This document shows, piece by piece, positions 17,331-26,348 of a stretch of DNA of 64,000 nt (its first letter is position 1; each line of letters starts with the position of its first letter). The stretch spans positions 27,683 through 91,682 of the forward strand of contig JAHDBH010000004.1 in assembly GCA_020630495.1 (NCBI GenBank). The letters are read 5' to 3'. The notes under the pieces are model-generated. The model did no database searches, had not been told where the DNA came from, and saw only the letters and a program-made list of their open reading frames with translations. The stretch comes from Saprospiraceae bacterium (GTDB lineage Bacteria; Bacteroidota; Bacteroidia; Chitinophagales; Saprospiraceae). The translations under genes and the position numbers were made by a program.

Positions 17331-17918
17331 ATGGTACCGATACGATTAAGTCTTACCGTAGCTCTATGCTGTATAGCCATAGGGTGGAGTACTGCTCAGA
17401 TTAAATACGAAAAGGAAGAGAAAACTGATGTAGAGCAAGTACCTGCAGCAGCAGTTGACTTTATACACGCTGTGGATTCCCTGCTTGTAGGACGCTGGTA
17501 CAGAGAAATATCAAATCAAGGAACTAGCTACGAGTGGAAAGGAAAAATAAATGATCAGTGTACGAGCATAGAATTTGATCAAGATGGATCCTTGCAAGAT
17601 GTAGAGATCTTGAGAAAATTTGCGAAGCTCCCTCTCGATCTGATGGAGATACTGCAGAAATCGCTGAGCACGAGATACCAGCGATATAGCGTGAGAAGAT
17701 GCCAAGAGCAATGGGCTGGTACGAGTGTGGCTATCAAGAATGCGCTGATAAGGAGTTCGCCTACAGATGATCTAAGCGTGAAGTATGAGCTCGTCGTACG
17801 AGCAAGACACGGACATAAGGATGATACCGAGCGCTATGAGCTGTTGCTGAAACTGGATGGAAGCATAGTACGCGAGGCTATGCTCGTACGATCATTATCT
17901 GACCACATGGACTACTGA
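17331..17918 (+). CDS. Secreted protein, PepSY-like pattern
   Basis: A 195-residue protein with a signal peptide (MVPIRLSLTVALCCIAIGWS). The mature part has a repeated theme of a charged Tyr-rich strand then an Asp-Gly turn (SIEFDQDGSLQDVEI, then YELLLKLDGSIVREA), which resembles Bacteroidota PepSY-like proteins; that is inference. Its stop overlaps the next gene's start (TGATG), so the two are translationally coupled. Confidence 0.65.
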   Translation: MVPIRLSLTVALCCIAIGWSTAQIKYEKEEKTDVEQVPAAAVDFIHAVDSLLVGRWYREISNQGTSYEWKGKINDQCTSIEFDQDGSLQDVEILRKFAKLPLDLMEILQKSLSTRYQRYSVRRCQEQWAGTSVAIKNALIRSSPTDDLSVKYELVVRARHGHKDDTERYELLLKLDGSIVREAMLVRSLSDHMDY

Positions 17919-18586
17919 TGAGAGTCGCAGTATCAGTTTTCTTTATCATGATCCTTCATAGCGGCTATGGCCAGACGCAGCTCGATATCGGCGTCTTGCC
18001 CAAGGTAGTCCTCAGTACGGAGATATCAGATCATCTGTCTATAGCTGGATCCGTACAGACACGGCTCCTGCGAGAGGGAGTAGGTCAAGACGACTCAAAA
18101 TTTGAATACTCTCTCACGGATCTCACGGGAATCGTGGAATACCGTCTACGAGGCGGAACACGTCTGGCTGTAGGCTATTTATTTAGATCAGTGAAGGAAG
18201 ACATCGTCCATCGTGCCATTCAGCAGGTGAGCTGGACTAGGACGATGAGTAAGTACCGAATTGGTCACCGCCTTCGCACAGATCAGACATTTGCGCCAGA
18301 TGGTGGAGTGTCATACCGATTGCGGTATAGACTCAGTGTTCAGGTGCCACTTGATGGCTTAGAGTTGGATCCTCGAGAGCTCTATCTGAAATTGGCAACT
18401 GAGAAATTGCATCAATGGTCAAGCGGTGATTTTTCGACAGAGCTGCGTGTGATCCCTGCGCTGGGATACTACGGGAATGATAAGTCCAAGATAGAGCTGG
18501 GTACGGACGCGCGCTATGATTCACTCTTTTCAGTAGATGATACACTAACCGTGTGGGGTACTATCTCTTACTACTTGAGGTTTTAA
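17918..18586 (+). CDS. DUF2490-like outer membrane beta-barrel protein
   Basis: A 222-residue protein with a short signal peptide (FFIMILHSGYGQ). The alternating strand pattern, with YRLRGGTRLAVGYLFRS, RIGHRLRTDQTF and YRLRYRLSVQ, and the terminal aromatic residue (SYYLRF) match DUF2490 outer-membrane barrels. It overlaps the preceding secreted protein by one base; together they look like an envelope pair of unknown role. Confidence 0.7.
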   Translation: MRVAVSVFFIMILHSGYGQTQLDIGVLPKVVLSTEISDHLSIAGSVQTRLLREGVGQDDSKFEYSLTDLTGIVEYRLRGGTRLAVGYLFRSVKEDIVHRAIQQVSWTRTMSKYRIGHRLRTDQTFAPDGGVSYRLRYRLSVQVPLDGLELDPRELYLKLATEKLHQWSSGDFSTELRVIPALGYYGNDKSKIELGTDARYDSLFSVDDTLTVWGTISYYLRF

Positions 18587-19343
18587 TGAGGTGATAAGAG
18601 GCACGTCTTGCAGTGCAATGTGAGCGAACTGTGGTGCATCGCAAGCTCGCTCAGATGCTGTGCTCCGTGAGATTAAATGACAGTTTACGGTAAGCTGTCA
18701 GATAGCTGTTGAGTACTGCTCGGCCTAGGGTCGTCGTGGGACGTATCACAGTCGGACAGTAGAGAAATACAATTTACAGTAAGCTGTCAGCTTGCTATGG
18801 ACACATCTGCAATCTGAATTCAACGCTCCTTGGCTTTCGGAGCCAAATAAGGAAGAATAGTAGTATCTAGCAAGCTGTCAAGTTGCTTTGAAATAGTGAG
18901 CGGCAGCGGATTGTCATCAGAGTCTACTAGGATAGAAGTACAAATTACAGTAAGCTGTCAGATAGCTGTTGAGTACTGCTCGGCCTAGGGTCGTCGTGGG
19001 ACGTATCACAGTCGGACAGTAGAGAAATACAGTTTACAGTAAGCTGTCAGATAGCTGTTGAGCACTGCTCAGTTTAGGTCTTGTCGTAGGACGTATCACA
19101 GTTGGACAGTGGAGAAATACAATTTACAGTAAGCTGTCAATTAGCTACATAGGACCACGCGACCTTGAGACGTTTTGCCTCGGAAATCTTCATCAGATAA
19201 GATAGCCGTGCGCAAAGTGCTGAGCCGTCAGTACGAATGTGAAGCCAGATGTATAGTGAGCGCTGCGCGGAAACGAAAAAAAGCAAATACAATTTACAGT
19301 AAATTGTCAACTCAGCCCTGGAACCTTAGCTGCAGTACTCTAC
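18587..19343. repeat. Gene-free region with a repeat-spacer array of partly palindromic repeats
   Basis: No gene is seen in 757 bases between two convergent genes. Seven copies of a core close to AATTTACAGTAAGCTGTCA lie at 18678-18700, 18771-18789, 18862-18880 (degenerate), 18942-18960, 19031-19049, 19121-19139 and 19291-19309. Start-to-start distances are about 80-91 bases except the last, which is double. Sequence before (AAATAC) and after (TAGCT or TTGCT) the core is also partly conserved. Copy 1 is a 23-base near-perfect inverted repeat; copy 7 has perfect nine-base arms. Spacer 1-2 and spacer 4-5 are identical over 70 bases, spacer 5-6 is a diverged copy, and the others are unrelated. 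Confidence 0.9.
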
Positions 19344-19748
19344 TCACCACTCCGATGACCTGATATAGCAAGTCCCCAGAAATAGTGCTACTAAGTCCTC
19401 CTCCTGATTATAAACATGCACCTCATAGCGACCCGTCTTGTGACTGCGATGGACTTCACGTGCCTGGGCCCGCAACTCATCACCGATCTGGACCGCCTGG
19501 AAGTGAGAGATAGAACTCTCTATACTTACAGCCAGTCGGCCATGGCTATTGCACGCAAAGGCAAATGCGCTATCTGCTAGGCTGTAGCTGATACCGCCAT
19601 GAGCTATCTTCATACCATTGCACATCTCAGGCCTCACGGTCATGAGCAGATCGCACAGTCCCAGCTCTATGCGCGATACCTCCGCACCGAGCCAGTGGCT
19701 ATACTGGTCATGAGACATCATCTCTGCTACGATATCTGCTGGTGTCAT
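19344..19748 (-). CDS. paaI: PaaI-type hotdog-fold thioesterase
   Basis: A 134-residue hotdog thioesterase that would hydrolyse (hydroxy)phenylacetyl-CoA or similar acyl-CoAs. The signature is NGMKIAHGGISYSLADSAFA, followed by VSIESSISHFQAVQIGDEL. The ATG at 19748 lies ten bases after the thiolase stop; the longer frame to 19799 would overlap the thiolase and lacks family resemblance. The pairing with a PcaF/PaaJ-type thiolase supports an aromatic-degradation role. Confidence 0.85.
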   Translation of the reverse strand: MTPADIVAEMMSHDQYSHWLGAEVSRIELGLCDLLMTVRPEMCNGMKIAHGGISYSLADSAFAFACNSHGRLAVSIESSISHFQAVQIGDELRAQAREVHRSHKTGRYEVHVYNQEEDLVALFLGTCYIRSSEW

Positions 19749-19758
19749 GAGGTGGAGA

Positions 19759-20967
19759 TTATGCTTTTTCGAGTATGACAGCGTAGCCTTGCCCCACACC
19801 TACGCACATAGTGCAGAGCGCATATCTTCCAGAAGACTGAGAGAGACTTAGCGCAGCGGTGTGTGTGATACGTGTACCTGAGGCTCCTAGAGGATGACCT
19901 ATGGAGATGGCTCCACCGTGGATATTGACGCGTGGGTCATCATCTGCTAGGCCCATCTCACGAGTGCATGCCAGAGACTGAGCGGCAAATGCTTCATTGA
20001 GCTCTATGATATCCATATCGCTCAGGCTGAGACCTGCTCGCTTCAGTGCTAGGGCGGAGGCATGTACTGGTCCTATGCCCATGATACGCGGCTCCACTCC
20101 AGATACGGCGCTTGCAACTATACGCGCAAGGGGCGTGAGACCATGATCCTTGATTCCTTGCTCGCTGGCTATGAGCACTGCGGCTGCCCCATCATTGAGA
20201 CCAGAGGCATTACCAGCAGTGACGGTGCCGCCCACGGCTTTGAAGGCCGTGCGAAGCTTAGCGAGTCCTTCTAGTGTGCTGTTGCCACGGACAAATTCGT
20301 CTTGGTCAAAGATCAGTGGCTCTTGCTTTCGTCGAGGAATACTGATAGGGATGATCTCTTCGGCAAGGCGGCCGCTGGCTTGAGCAGCAGAGGCCTTCTG
20401 CTGTGATCTGAGCGCAAATGCATCTTGATCCTCTCTCGAGATATCGTAGAGTTCAGCCAGATTTTCAGCAGTTTGACCCATGCCTTCTGTACCATAGAGT
20501 GCTTCCATCCGCGGATTGACAAATCTCCAGCCAAAACTGCTATCATGCATCTGCGCATCTCTACCGTAGGCTTTGCTGACCTTGGAGATGACCCATGGTC
20601 CGCGTGTCATGTGCTCTACGCCACCACTGATATATACATCGTCCTCTCCCGCTGCGATAGCTCTATGAGCGTGTACGATCGAGCTCATGCCAGATGCGCA
20701 TAGTCTATTCACAGTTTCGCCAGGTACAGACCACGGTAGATCTGCCAGGAGTAGAGCCATCCGCGCCACATTTCTATTGTCTTCTCCAGCCTGATTAGCA
20801 CATCCAAGTATGACATCGCCTATAGCTGCAGGATCCATAGATGGGTGGCGTGCAACGAGAGCCTTGAGTACGTGGGCTGCCAGATCATCCGTCCGTACAG
20901 GAGATAGCGTACCTCCAAATTTTCCAAATGCTGATCTACAGCCATCTATGATATATCCGCTTTTCAT
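19759..20967 (-). CDS. paaJ: 3-oxoadipyl-CoA thiolase (PcaF/PaaJ type)
   Basis: Cleaves 3-oxoadipyl-CoA to succinyl-CoA and acetyl-CoA, the last step of phenylacetate or beta-ketoadipate degradation. It has 402 residues. The active-site Cys is in VNRLCASGMSSI, the His in GGAISIGHPLGASGTRI, and the second Cys in ALCTMCVGVGQG. CANQAGEDNRNVARMALLLA and the GWRFVNPRME region are typical of PcaF/PaaJ rather than general thiolases. The rest of a paa operon is not in this window. Confidence 0.9.
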   Translation of the reverse strand: MKSGYIIDGCRSAFGKFGGTLSPVRTDDLAAHVLKALVARHPSMDPAAIGDVILGCANQAGEDNRNVARMALLLADLPWSVPGETVNRLCASGMSSIVHAHRAIAAGEDDVYISGGVEHMTRGPWVISKVSKAYGRDAQMHDSSFGWRFVNPRMEALYGTEGMGQTAENLAELYDISREDQDAFALRSQQKASAAQASGRLAEEIIPISIPRRKQEPLIFDQDEFVRGNSTLEGLAKLRTAFKAVGGTVTAGNASGLNDGAAAVLIASEQGIKDHGLTPLARIVASAVSGVEPRIMGIGPVHASALALKRAGLSLSDMDIIELNEAFAAQSLACTREMGLADDDPRVNIHGGAISIGHPLGASGTRITHTAALSLSQSSGRYALCTMCVGVGQGYAVILEKA

Positions 20968-21175
20968 CTACTTGGTAATTTTAAGCACAAAGGTCGCAGC
21001 TATGGAGCAGATCATGTCAAGTCATGTGAGGCGACATTCTGGCATTTGCTGGACACAGCACCACTAGATCACTGGGTAATCGTGGATCATTCTCGGGTAG
21101 AGCAATAGGCTGTCTCGCATTTTGCCGAAAGGCATATACACCTCTTATCAAAGCCAAGAGCTATGAGGATTGCAC

Positions 21176-21183
21176 TAGATTTG
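21176..21183 (+). promoter_or_regulatory. Candidate promoter element TAGATTTG
   Basis: Matches TAnnTTTG 18 bases before the start of the arylsulfotransferase-like gene. No TTTG at proper spacing was found. Confidence 0.3.
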
Positions 21184-21200
21184 CTACATATTTTCTATCT

Positions 21201-22850
21201 ATGAAGTATGTCTTGACTTTTCTGATCTGTGGTGTGATGGGGGGCGCTTTCGCGCAAAATACAGTCGGTCTCATCAGTTACCATGTTGCAAAGACCTATG
21301 ACGGATATAATCTGATCTATCCGCACAATCAACCTAACGTCTATCTACTGGACAACTGTGGTGAAATCGTACATACATGGACAGATGCTGACGACCGACG
21401 CCCAGGTAACACGGCCTATCTCATGCCAGATGGACGGCTGATCAAGACCAGCAGAGCAGCCTCACTTACTGGCGATCCGATCCGAGCAGGCGGTGCTGGC
21501 GAAAGCGTAGAAATAAGGTCCTGGGACAATGACCTCCTCTGGAGCTTCACACTCAATGATAGCACCGAGAGACTGCATCACGATATAGAACCCCTGGAGG
21601 ACGGTACCATACTCATGATCGCGTGGGAACGAAAGACACGAGCTGAGGCTATCGCCCTAGGGCGTGATACTTCCATGCTCGATGAGGAGATCTGGCCAGA
21701 TATGATCTTGCAGGTAGACCCAGAGACGGATGATATCATCTGGAGTTGGCATCTATGGGATCACATGATTCAGGACTACGATAGTACCAAAGCAAATCAT
21801 GGCGTCATCGCCGACCATCCAGAACTGATAGATATCAATATCGATGACGATGCCAATCCCGATTGGTTTCATGCTAACTCTATTGACTATGACGCTGAGA
21901 ATCAACTGATCCTGCTGAGCTCACCGTTCTTTTCTGAGATCATGGTGATAGACCATAGTACCACTACCTCTGAGGCTGCTAGTAGTACAGGTGGTAACAG
22001 CGGCAGAGGGGGAGATCTGATGTGGCGCTGGGGCAATGTAGCCAATTATGATCAAGGCGATAGCTCAGATCAGCAACTATTTAATCAGCATGATGCACGG
22101 TGGATCGATGATCCGTGGCTTGATCGATTTGACCCTCTGTATGGGCAGATCAGTGTATTTAATAATCAGGTGGAGCCAGACATCAGTGAAGCTAATGTGA
22201 TATTGAATACATTTGACATGTATGAGTGGGGATATCCCATAGATGAGGAGCAGTATCTACCTATGACCTTCCTAGAGACGATACGTCATCCAGAGCCGCA
22301 GCGACTGTGGTCTACTGGTCTCAGCAGCACGCAGTATCTCCCTAATGGAAATTACTTACTCTGCGCAGGACGTACAGGCTACAGCTGTGAGATATCGCAA
22401 GACGGTGAGGTGGTCTGGGAGTATATCACACCACTGAGAGCGGGTGCTCCTGCTGCGCAGGGCGACTCTCTATTGATCAATCAGAATCTTACTTTTCGCT
22501 TGCAGCGTTTTCCTGTGGACTATGAGGCATTTGACGGTAGAGAACTAAGCCCGCAGGGATGGATAGAGCGCGAGCCCGACTCTAACTATTGTGATCTGCT
22601 CACTTCTACGATCGATCTGCAGGAGATTCCGATGTCTATATCGCCTAATCCATCTGATGAGCTAGTACTACTCAAGTGGGAAGCCGCTGAAGCGGTAGAT
22701 ATCTCTGTATACGATATATCAGGCCATAGAGTCATGACCAAGCTAGCCATGTCTGGTGGTGCGTGCTACATGGAAGTTTCTGACTGGCCTGCAGGCATGT
22801 ATCTCGTGCAGATAGGCCATAGGACGACTCAGAAACTGATCGTTTATTGA
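21201..22850 (+). CDS. Arylsulfotransferase-like secreted protein with T9SS type A tail
   Basis: A 549-residue protein with a signal peptide (MKYVLTFLICGVMGGAFAQ). The body resembles the arylsulfate sulfotransferase (ASST) six-bladed propeller family: repeated NG/DG-W patterns (GEIVHTW, DNDLLWSF, DDIIWSWHLWDH), LHHDIEPLEDGTIL, WFHANSIDYDAENQLILLS and FNQHDARWID, whose His residues are candidate catalytic ones. The last 75 residues are a type A sorting domain (SISPNPSDELVLLKW to TQKLIVY), so it should be exported by type IX secretion. Sulfate transfer is inferred from the family. Confidence 0.82.
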   Translation: MKYVLTFLICGVMGGAFAQNTVGLISYHVAKTYDGYNLIYPHNQPNVYLLDNCGEIVHTWTDADDRRPGNTAYLMPDGRLIKTSRAASLTGDPIRAGGAGESVEIRSWDNDLLWSFTLNDSTERLHHDIEPLEDGTILMIAWERKTRAEAIALGRDTSMLDEEIWPDMILQVDPETDDIIWSWHLWDHMIQDYDSTKANHGVIADHPELIDINIDDDANPDWFHANSIDYDAENQLILLSSPFFSEIMVIDHSTTTSEAASSTGGNSGRGGDLMWRWGNVANYDQGDSSDQQLFNQHDARWIDDPWLDRFDPLYGQISVFNNQVEPDISEANVILNTFDMYEWGYPIDEEQYLPMTFLETIRHPEPQRLWSTGLSSTQYLPNGNYLLCAGRTGYSCEISQDGEVVWEYITPLRAGAPAAQGDSLLINQNLTFRLQRFPVDYEAFDGRELSPQGWIEREPDSNYCDLLTSTIDLQEIPMSISPNPSDELVLLKWEAAEAVDISVYDISGHRVMTKLAMSGGACYMEVSDWPAGMYLVQIGHRTTQKLIVY

Positions 22851-22862
22851 TGTTGCCGTCTG

Positions 22863-23228
22863 CTATTCGCGGAAGGTCTCGACGTACTTAGCCACGGCTT
22901 TGATTTGCTCCTTGGAAAGCACACCCTCGTAGGCGGCCATTTGTTCTCTGCCGTTGGTGATTACATTGATGCGCTCTTTGAGGGAAAGCGTGCTTTCTGT
23001 GAGATCATGTGCTCCGCTTGCACCCATATTGCCCTTCGCTCCGTGGCATGTGATACAGTTGAGCTTGTAGATTCTCTTACCATCGAGCTCTTTCTTATCA
23101 CCACTTCCAGCTCCGTAGCCGCTATTGGGTATGGCTGGTCCTAGGTCTTCTTTTTTGGCGCAAGCCGTGATCATCACGGTGGCTATCACCCCTAGTATGA
23201 TCAATCGTAGTGTCTGTGCTTTCTGCAT
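22863..23228 (-). CDS. Lipoprotein c-type cytochrome
   Basis: A 121-residue protein. A lipoprotein signal ends at Cys23 (VMITAC), followed by a Gly-rich linker and one class I cytochrome c domain with haem motif CITCH (Cys58, Cys61, His62) and a likely axial Met97 (GREQMAAY). The end VAKYVETFRE is typical of the C-terminal helix. Membrane-anchored electron carrier in the periplasm. Convergent with the arylsulfotransferase gene. Confidence 0.88.
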   Translation of the reverse strand: MQKAQTLRLIILGVIATVMITACAKKEDLGPAIPNSGYGAGSGDKKELDGKRIYKLNCITCHGAKGNMGASGAHDLTESTLSLKERINVITNGREQMAAYEGVLSKEQIKAVAKYVETFRE

Positions 23229-23473
23229 GGCTTAAAGATAAGTCGACCTAGTCAATTTCACGAGCAGGTAAGTACAGGTGTCATTACACAAGGTGATATG
23301 TAGATCAGTTACAATGTACACAGTTTTTAAAAGATCCGTTGAACTAATTACCGCCATACTCTCTTTTTGACTACTTCATCATTGATCATTATAAATCGCC
23401 TCTGAGGATTTTCACAGTATAAGTTTTCTGTGTAATTTCTTTTCTTGGCGACTATCTAGTTTTGCTCTGGGCT

Positions 23474-25105
23474 ATGTCAGAAATTTTGAGTACCAATCCT
23501 GTTTTACTCTTATTTGTAGTGGCTTCGCTCGGCTACTTGATCGGGAGTATCAAGGTGGGTGGTAGTAGTCTGGGAGTAGCTGCTGTACTATTTACAGGAC
23601 TCGCCATAGGAGCGATCAATCCAGCGTTTAAGATACCTGACATCGTATTTATCCTCGGCTTGTCCATCTACGTGTACAGTATAGGTCTGCGCTCTGGTCC
23701 CGCATTTTTCAGATCGTATAAGAAAAATGGCCTTCGCGATTTTGTATTTATTGTAGCGATGCTCAGTCTCACGGGATTGATCGCTACGGGGCTTTTCTTT
23801 CTGTGGGATTTCAGTTCTGGGACGGTCACAGGTATGTACGCAGGTAGCAGTACTAATACGGCTGCCATGGCGGGTGTGATTGAGTTCATTACCAATGCAT
23901 ATTCTGAGACGGAAGCTACGGCGCTCACTAGTGATGTGGCCCTAGGCTATACGTATTCCTATCCTATGGGCGTGATGGCGGCCATCATCGCTATCGTACT
24001 CATGGAGCGACTCTTTAAGATCAATTACAATGATGAGAGCAAGAAGCTGAGAAGTGAGTATCCCCTAGGAGAAGATCTGACGAGCCAGTCCGTGGAGATC
24101 ACCAGTCCAGATGTCCTGGGAAGGTCTCTACGTGAAGTCTCCAAGGAGCACGATTTTCAGCTCAATTATGGAAGGGTCATGCGGGGAGAGCAAGTGTCAC
24201 TTGCGCACTGGGAGTGGAAATTTGAGATGGGAGATCAGCTTATGATCGTGGGCGCTAAAAAAGAAATCAGCGCTGCCATCGCGGTTCTCGGACGCGCAGT
24301 CGACTCAGGACTGAGCTATGATCGCAGGCACTATGATGTGCGCAGGATATTTGTGAGCAACTCTCGCTTGGCTGGTAGGTCACTGGCCTCGCTCAATCTT
24401 GCTGCTAAGTTTGATGCTGTCATCACACGTATCAGACGAGGTGACGTGGACATGCTGGCACATGGTCATACTGTGCTGGAGCTGGGAGACAGGATCAGAT
24501 TTATCGCCTCTCGCAAAGATCTGAAGAGGCTATCTGCCTACTTTGGGGATAGCTATCAGCGATCAAGTCAGGTAAATCTATTCTCATTTGGCTTGGGCAT
24601 AGGACTTGGTCTACTCCTAGGCAGTATTGAGCTTACACTGAGCCCATCGATAAATCTCAAGCTTGGATATGCCGGTGGCCCGCTCATCATAGGTCTGCTG
24701 CTTGGTACACTACGTCGTACAGGTCCCATAGTCTGGACCTTGCCATACGGCGCCAATGTCACACTAGAGCAGATCGGTCTTATCTTTTTGCTATCCGCTA
24801 TAGGAGTCAAGAGTGGCAACGGATTTGTAGAGTCGCTCTCCGCTGAAGGCTTGCAGATCTTTCTCGGAGGTAGCATCATCAGTCTGTGCACAGCGTTCAT
24901 TACGCTTCTGATAGGCTATAAGCTACTTCGGATACCCTTCAGCTTTCTGATGGGCATGGTCAGTAATCAACCAGCCATCCTTGATTTTGCTAAGTCTCGT
25001 ACGGGAAACAGGATACCCGATTACGGATTTAGCATGGTGTTTCCCATAGCGCTGATCATGAAGATTGTCATAGCGCAGCTGCTCTTTGTAGTGTTACAGA
25101 CATAG
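23474..25105 (+). CDS. AspT/YidE-type transporter with RCK_C (TrkA-C) domains
   Basis: A 543-residue inner-membrane protein. Two membrane halves of about five helices each flank a cytosolic part (about residues 195-365) with two RCK_C-like domains (SPDVLGRSLREVSKEHDF, FVSNSRLAGRSLASL). Repeated motifs GLSIYVYSIGLRSGPAFF, TGMYAGSSTNTAAMAG and GMVSNQPAILDFA are characteristic of the aspartate:alanine exchanger family. The substrate is unknown. The ATG at 23474 is preferred to the TTG at 23462. Confidence 0.88.
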   Translation: MSEILSTNPVLLLFVVASLGYLIGSIKVGGSSLGVAAVLFTGLAIGAINPAFKIPDIVFILGLSIYVYSIGLRSGPAFFRSYKKNGLRDFVFIVAMLSLTGLIATGLFFLWDFSSGTVTGMYAGSSTNTAAMAGVIEFITNAYSETEATALTSDVALGYTYSYPMGVMAAIIAIVLMERLFKINYNDESKKLRSEYPLGEDLTSQSVEITSPDVLGRSLREVSKEHDFQLNYGRVMRGEQVSLAHWEWKFEMGDQLMIVGAKKEISAAIAVLGRAVDSGLSYDRRHYDVRRIFVSNSRLAGRSLASLNLAAKFDAVITRIRRGDVDMLAHGHTVLELGDRIRFIASRKDLKRLSAYFGDSYQRSSQVNLFSFGLGIGLGLLLGSIELTLSPSINLKLGYAGGPLIIGLLLGTLRRTGPIVWTLPYGANVTLEQIGLIFLLSAIGVKSGNGFVESLSAEGLQIFLGGSIISLCTAFITLLIGYKLLRIPFSFLMGMVSNQPAILDFAKSRTGNRIPDYGFSMVFPIALIMKIVIAQLLFVVLQT

Positions 25106-25242
25106 CCATAGGTCTGTCGGAGAAGAGAGTTGTGATCATTCATTAATGTGGATAGCTGGCACACCAAAAGTGAACCTTTTGCTCAATGTCTTGTTTCACG
25201 TCTCTTTAATCACATTTTCTGACACATATTTAGATTTCAATC

Positions 25243-25884
25243 ATGAAAAAATTCTTATTTCTATCTCTCGCTTCTCTATTGGTACTAGCTACTGCTTGTA
25301 AAAAAGAAGGCCAAGTAGAGGCTAGCGACGCCCAAGAAACGGCTGATAGAGTCGCACAAGCTACTGACATTAAGATCGATCCTGCCTCTAGCGTTATTCA
25401 CTGGACAGGTAGCAAGGTTGCCGGTAAGCACACTGGAACATTTAAGGTGAAGAGCGGAGAGCTCCAAGTGAAGGATGGTAACATCGCATCGGGAGATTTT
25501 GTCATCGATATGACAAGCCTCACAGTAACTGACCTAGAAGGTCAAAAGAAAGCTGACCTAGAAGGTCACCTCAAAAATGCCGATTTCTTTGAGGTCGAAG
25601 CTAATCCTACTGCTAAGTTTGAAGTGGTAGACAGCCGCAAAGTAGAAAATTCAGACTCAGGCATCACGCACCAGATCACTGGTAATCTGACGATGAACGG
25701 CAAGACTAAGAGCATCACGATTCCAGCTACAGTCTCTACGGACGGTGGATTCTCAGCGGTGACTCCAGAGTTTACGATTAACAGAACAGACTGGGACATC
25801 AAGTACGGTTCAGGGCTACTAGGTGTAGCTAAGGACAAAGCCATCAGCGATGATGTAGATATCAAGATAGAGCTTAAGGGATAG
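25243..25884 (+). CDS. YceI-family lipoprotein
   Basis: A 213-residue lipoprotein (MKKFLFLSLASLLVLATACK; Cys19 lipidated). The YceI lipocalin-like domain covers about residues 45-213: IDPASSVIHWTGSKVAGKHTG near the start, then GDFVIDMTSL, HLKNADFFEVEANPTAKFE and the INRTDWDIKYGSG ending. The family binds isoprenoid-like amphiphiles in the periplasm. Monocistronic with a clear terminator. Confidence 0.92.
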   Translation: MKKFLFLSLASLLVLATACKKEGQVEASDAQETADRVAQATDIKIDPASSVIHWTGSKVAGKHTGTFKVKSGELQVKDGNIASGDFVIDMTSLTVTDLEGQKKADLEGHLKNADFFEVEANPTAKFEVVDSRKVENSDSGITHQITGNLTMNGKTKSITIPATVSTDGGFSAVTPEFTINRTDWDIKYGSGLLGVAKDKAISDDVDIKIELKG

Positions 25885-25909
25885 CATCCACGCTCTATGA
25901 AAGCACAAG

Positions 25910-25942
25910 GCCGATCATCCTCAGGATGATCGGCTTTTTTTT
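25910..25942 (+). terminator. Terminator of the YceI gene
   Basis: Perfect 11-pair stem GCCGATCATCC with GGATGATCGGC, loop TCA, then eight T residues. It lies 26 bases past the stop codon. Confidence 0.93.
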
Positions 25943-25959
25943 ATTCGCATATTTACAAC

Positions 25960-26346
25960 ATGGCAAAAGTGACTGGAGTAGGTGGAGTGTTTCTGACTTC
26001 TACAGATGTAGAAGCTACCAAGGCCTGGTACGCTAAGCATCTTGGTTTTCCTATCGATCAGTATGGAGCCATGTGGGATATGAGAACCTCTGGAAAGGTA
26101 GATGCACCTGTCTATCTGCAGTGGAGCGTAATGGAGACTGGCACAGAATATATGAAGCCGAGCTCTGAAGCGTATATGGTCAATTATAGAGTAGATGATC
26201 TAGTCACACTTATAGATCAGCTGCGCCGTGACGGCGTGACGATCCTCGATGAGATGGAGACATTTGACTACGGTAAGTTCATCCACATCCTTGATATAGA
26301 TGGACGCAAAGTAGAGCTTTGGGAGCCAGTTGATACGGCCTTCTGA
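25960..26346 (+). CDS. VOC (glyoxalase-fold) protein
   Basis: A 128-residue single-module vicinal oxygen chelate protein: GVGGVFLTSTDVEATKAWYA at the start, NYRVDDLVTLIDQLRRDGV in the middle and the end strand ILDIDGRKVELWEP with the usual Glu. The family's first-strand His is replaced (FLTS), so metal chemistry is uncertain. It starts just after a strong terminator, so it has its own promoter or depends on read-through. Confidence 0.8.
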   Translation: MAKVTGVGGVFLTSTDVEATKAWYAKHLGFPIDQYGAMWDMRTSGKVDAPVYLQWSVMETGTEYMKPSSEAYMVNYRVDDLVTLIDQLRRDGVTILDEMETFDYGKFIHILDIDGRKVELWEPVDTAF

Positions 26347-26348
26347 TA

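Noticed and set aside
18678..19309. Classical CRISPR array
   Set aside because: No cas genes in the window, core repeats vary between copies, spacers are 60-70 bases and one spacer is repeated; this does not fit a CRISPR array, so it is kept as a repeat-spacer region of unknown type.
18678..19309. Integron attC cassette array
   Set aside because: No cassette ORFs, no integrase, and no GTTRRRY/RYYYAAC ends are seen in the repeats.
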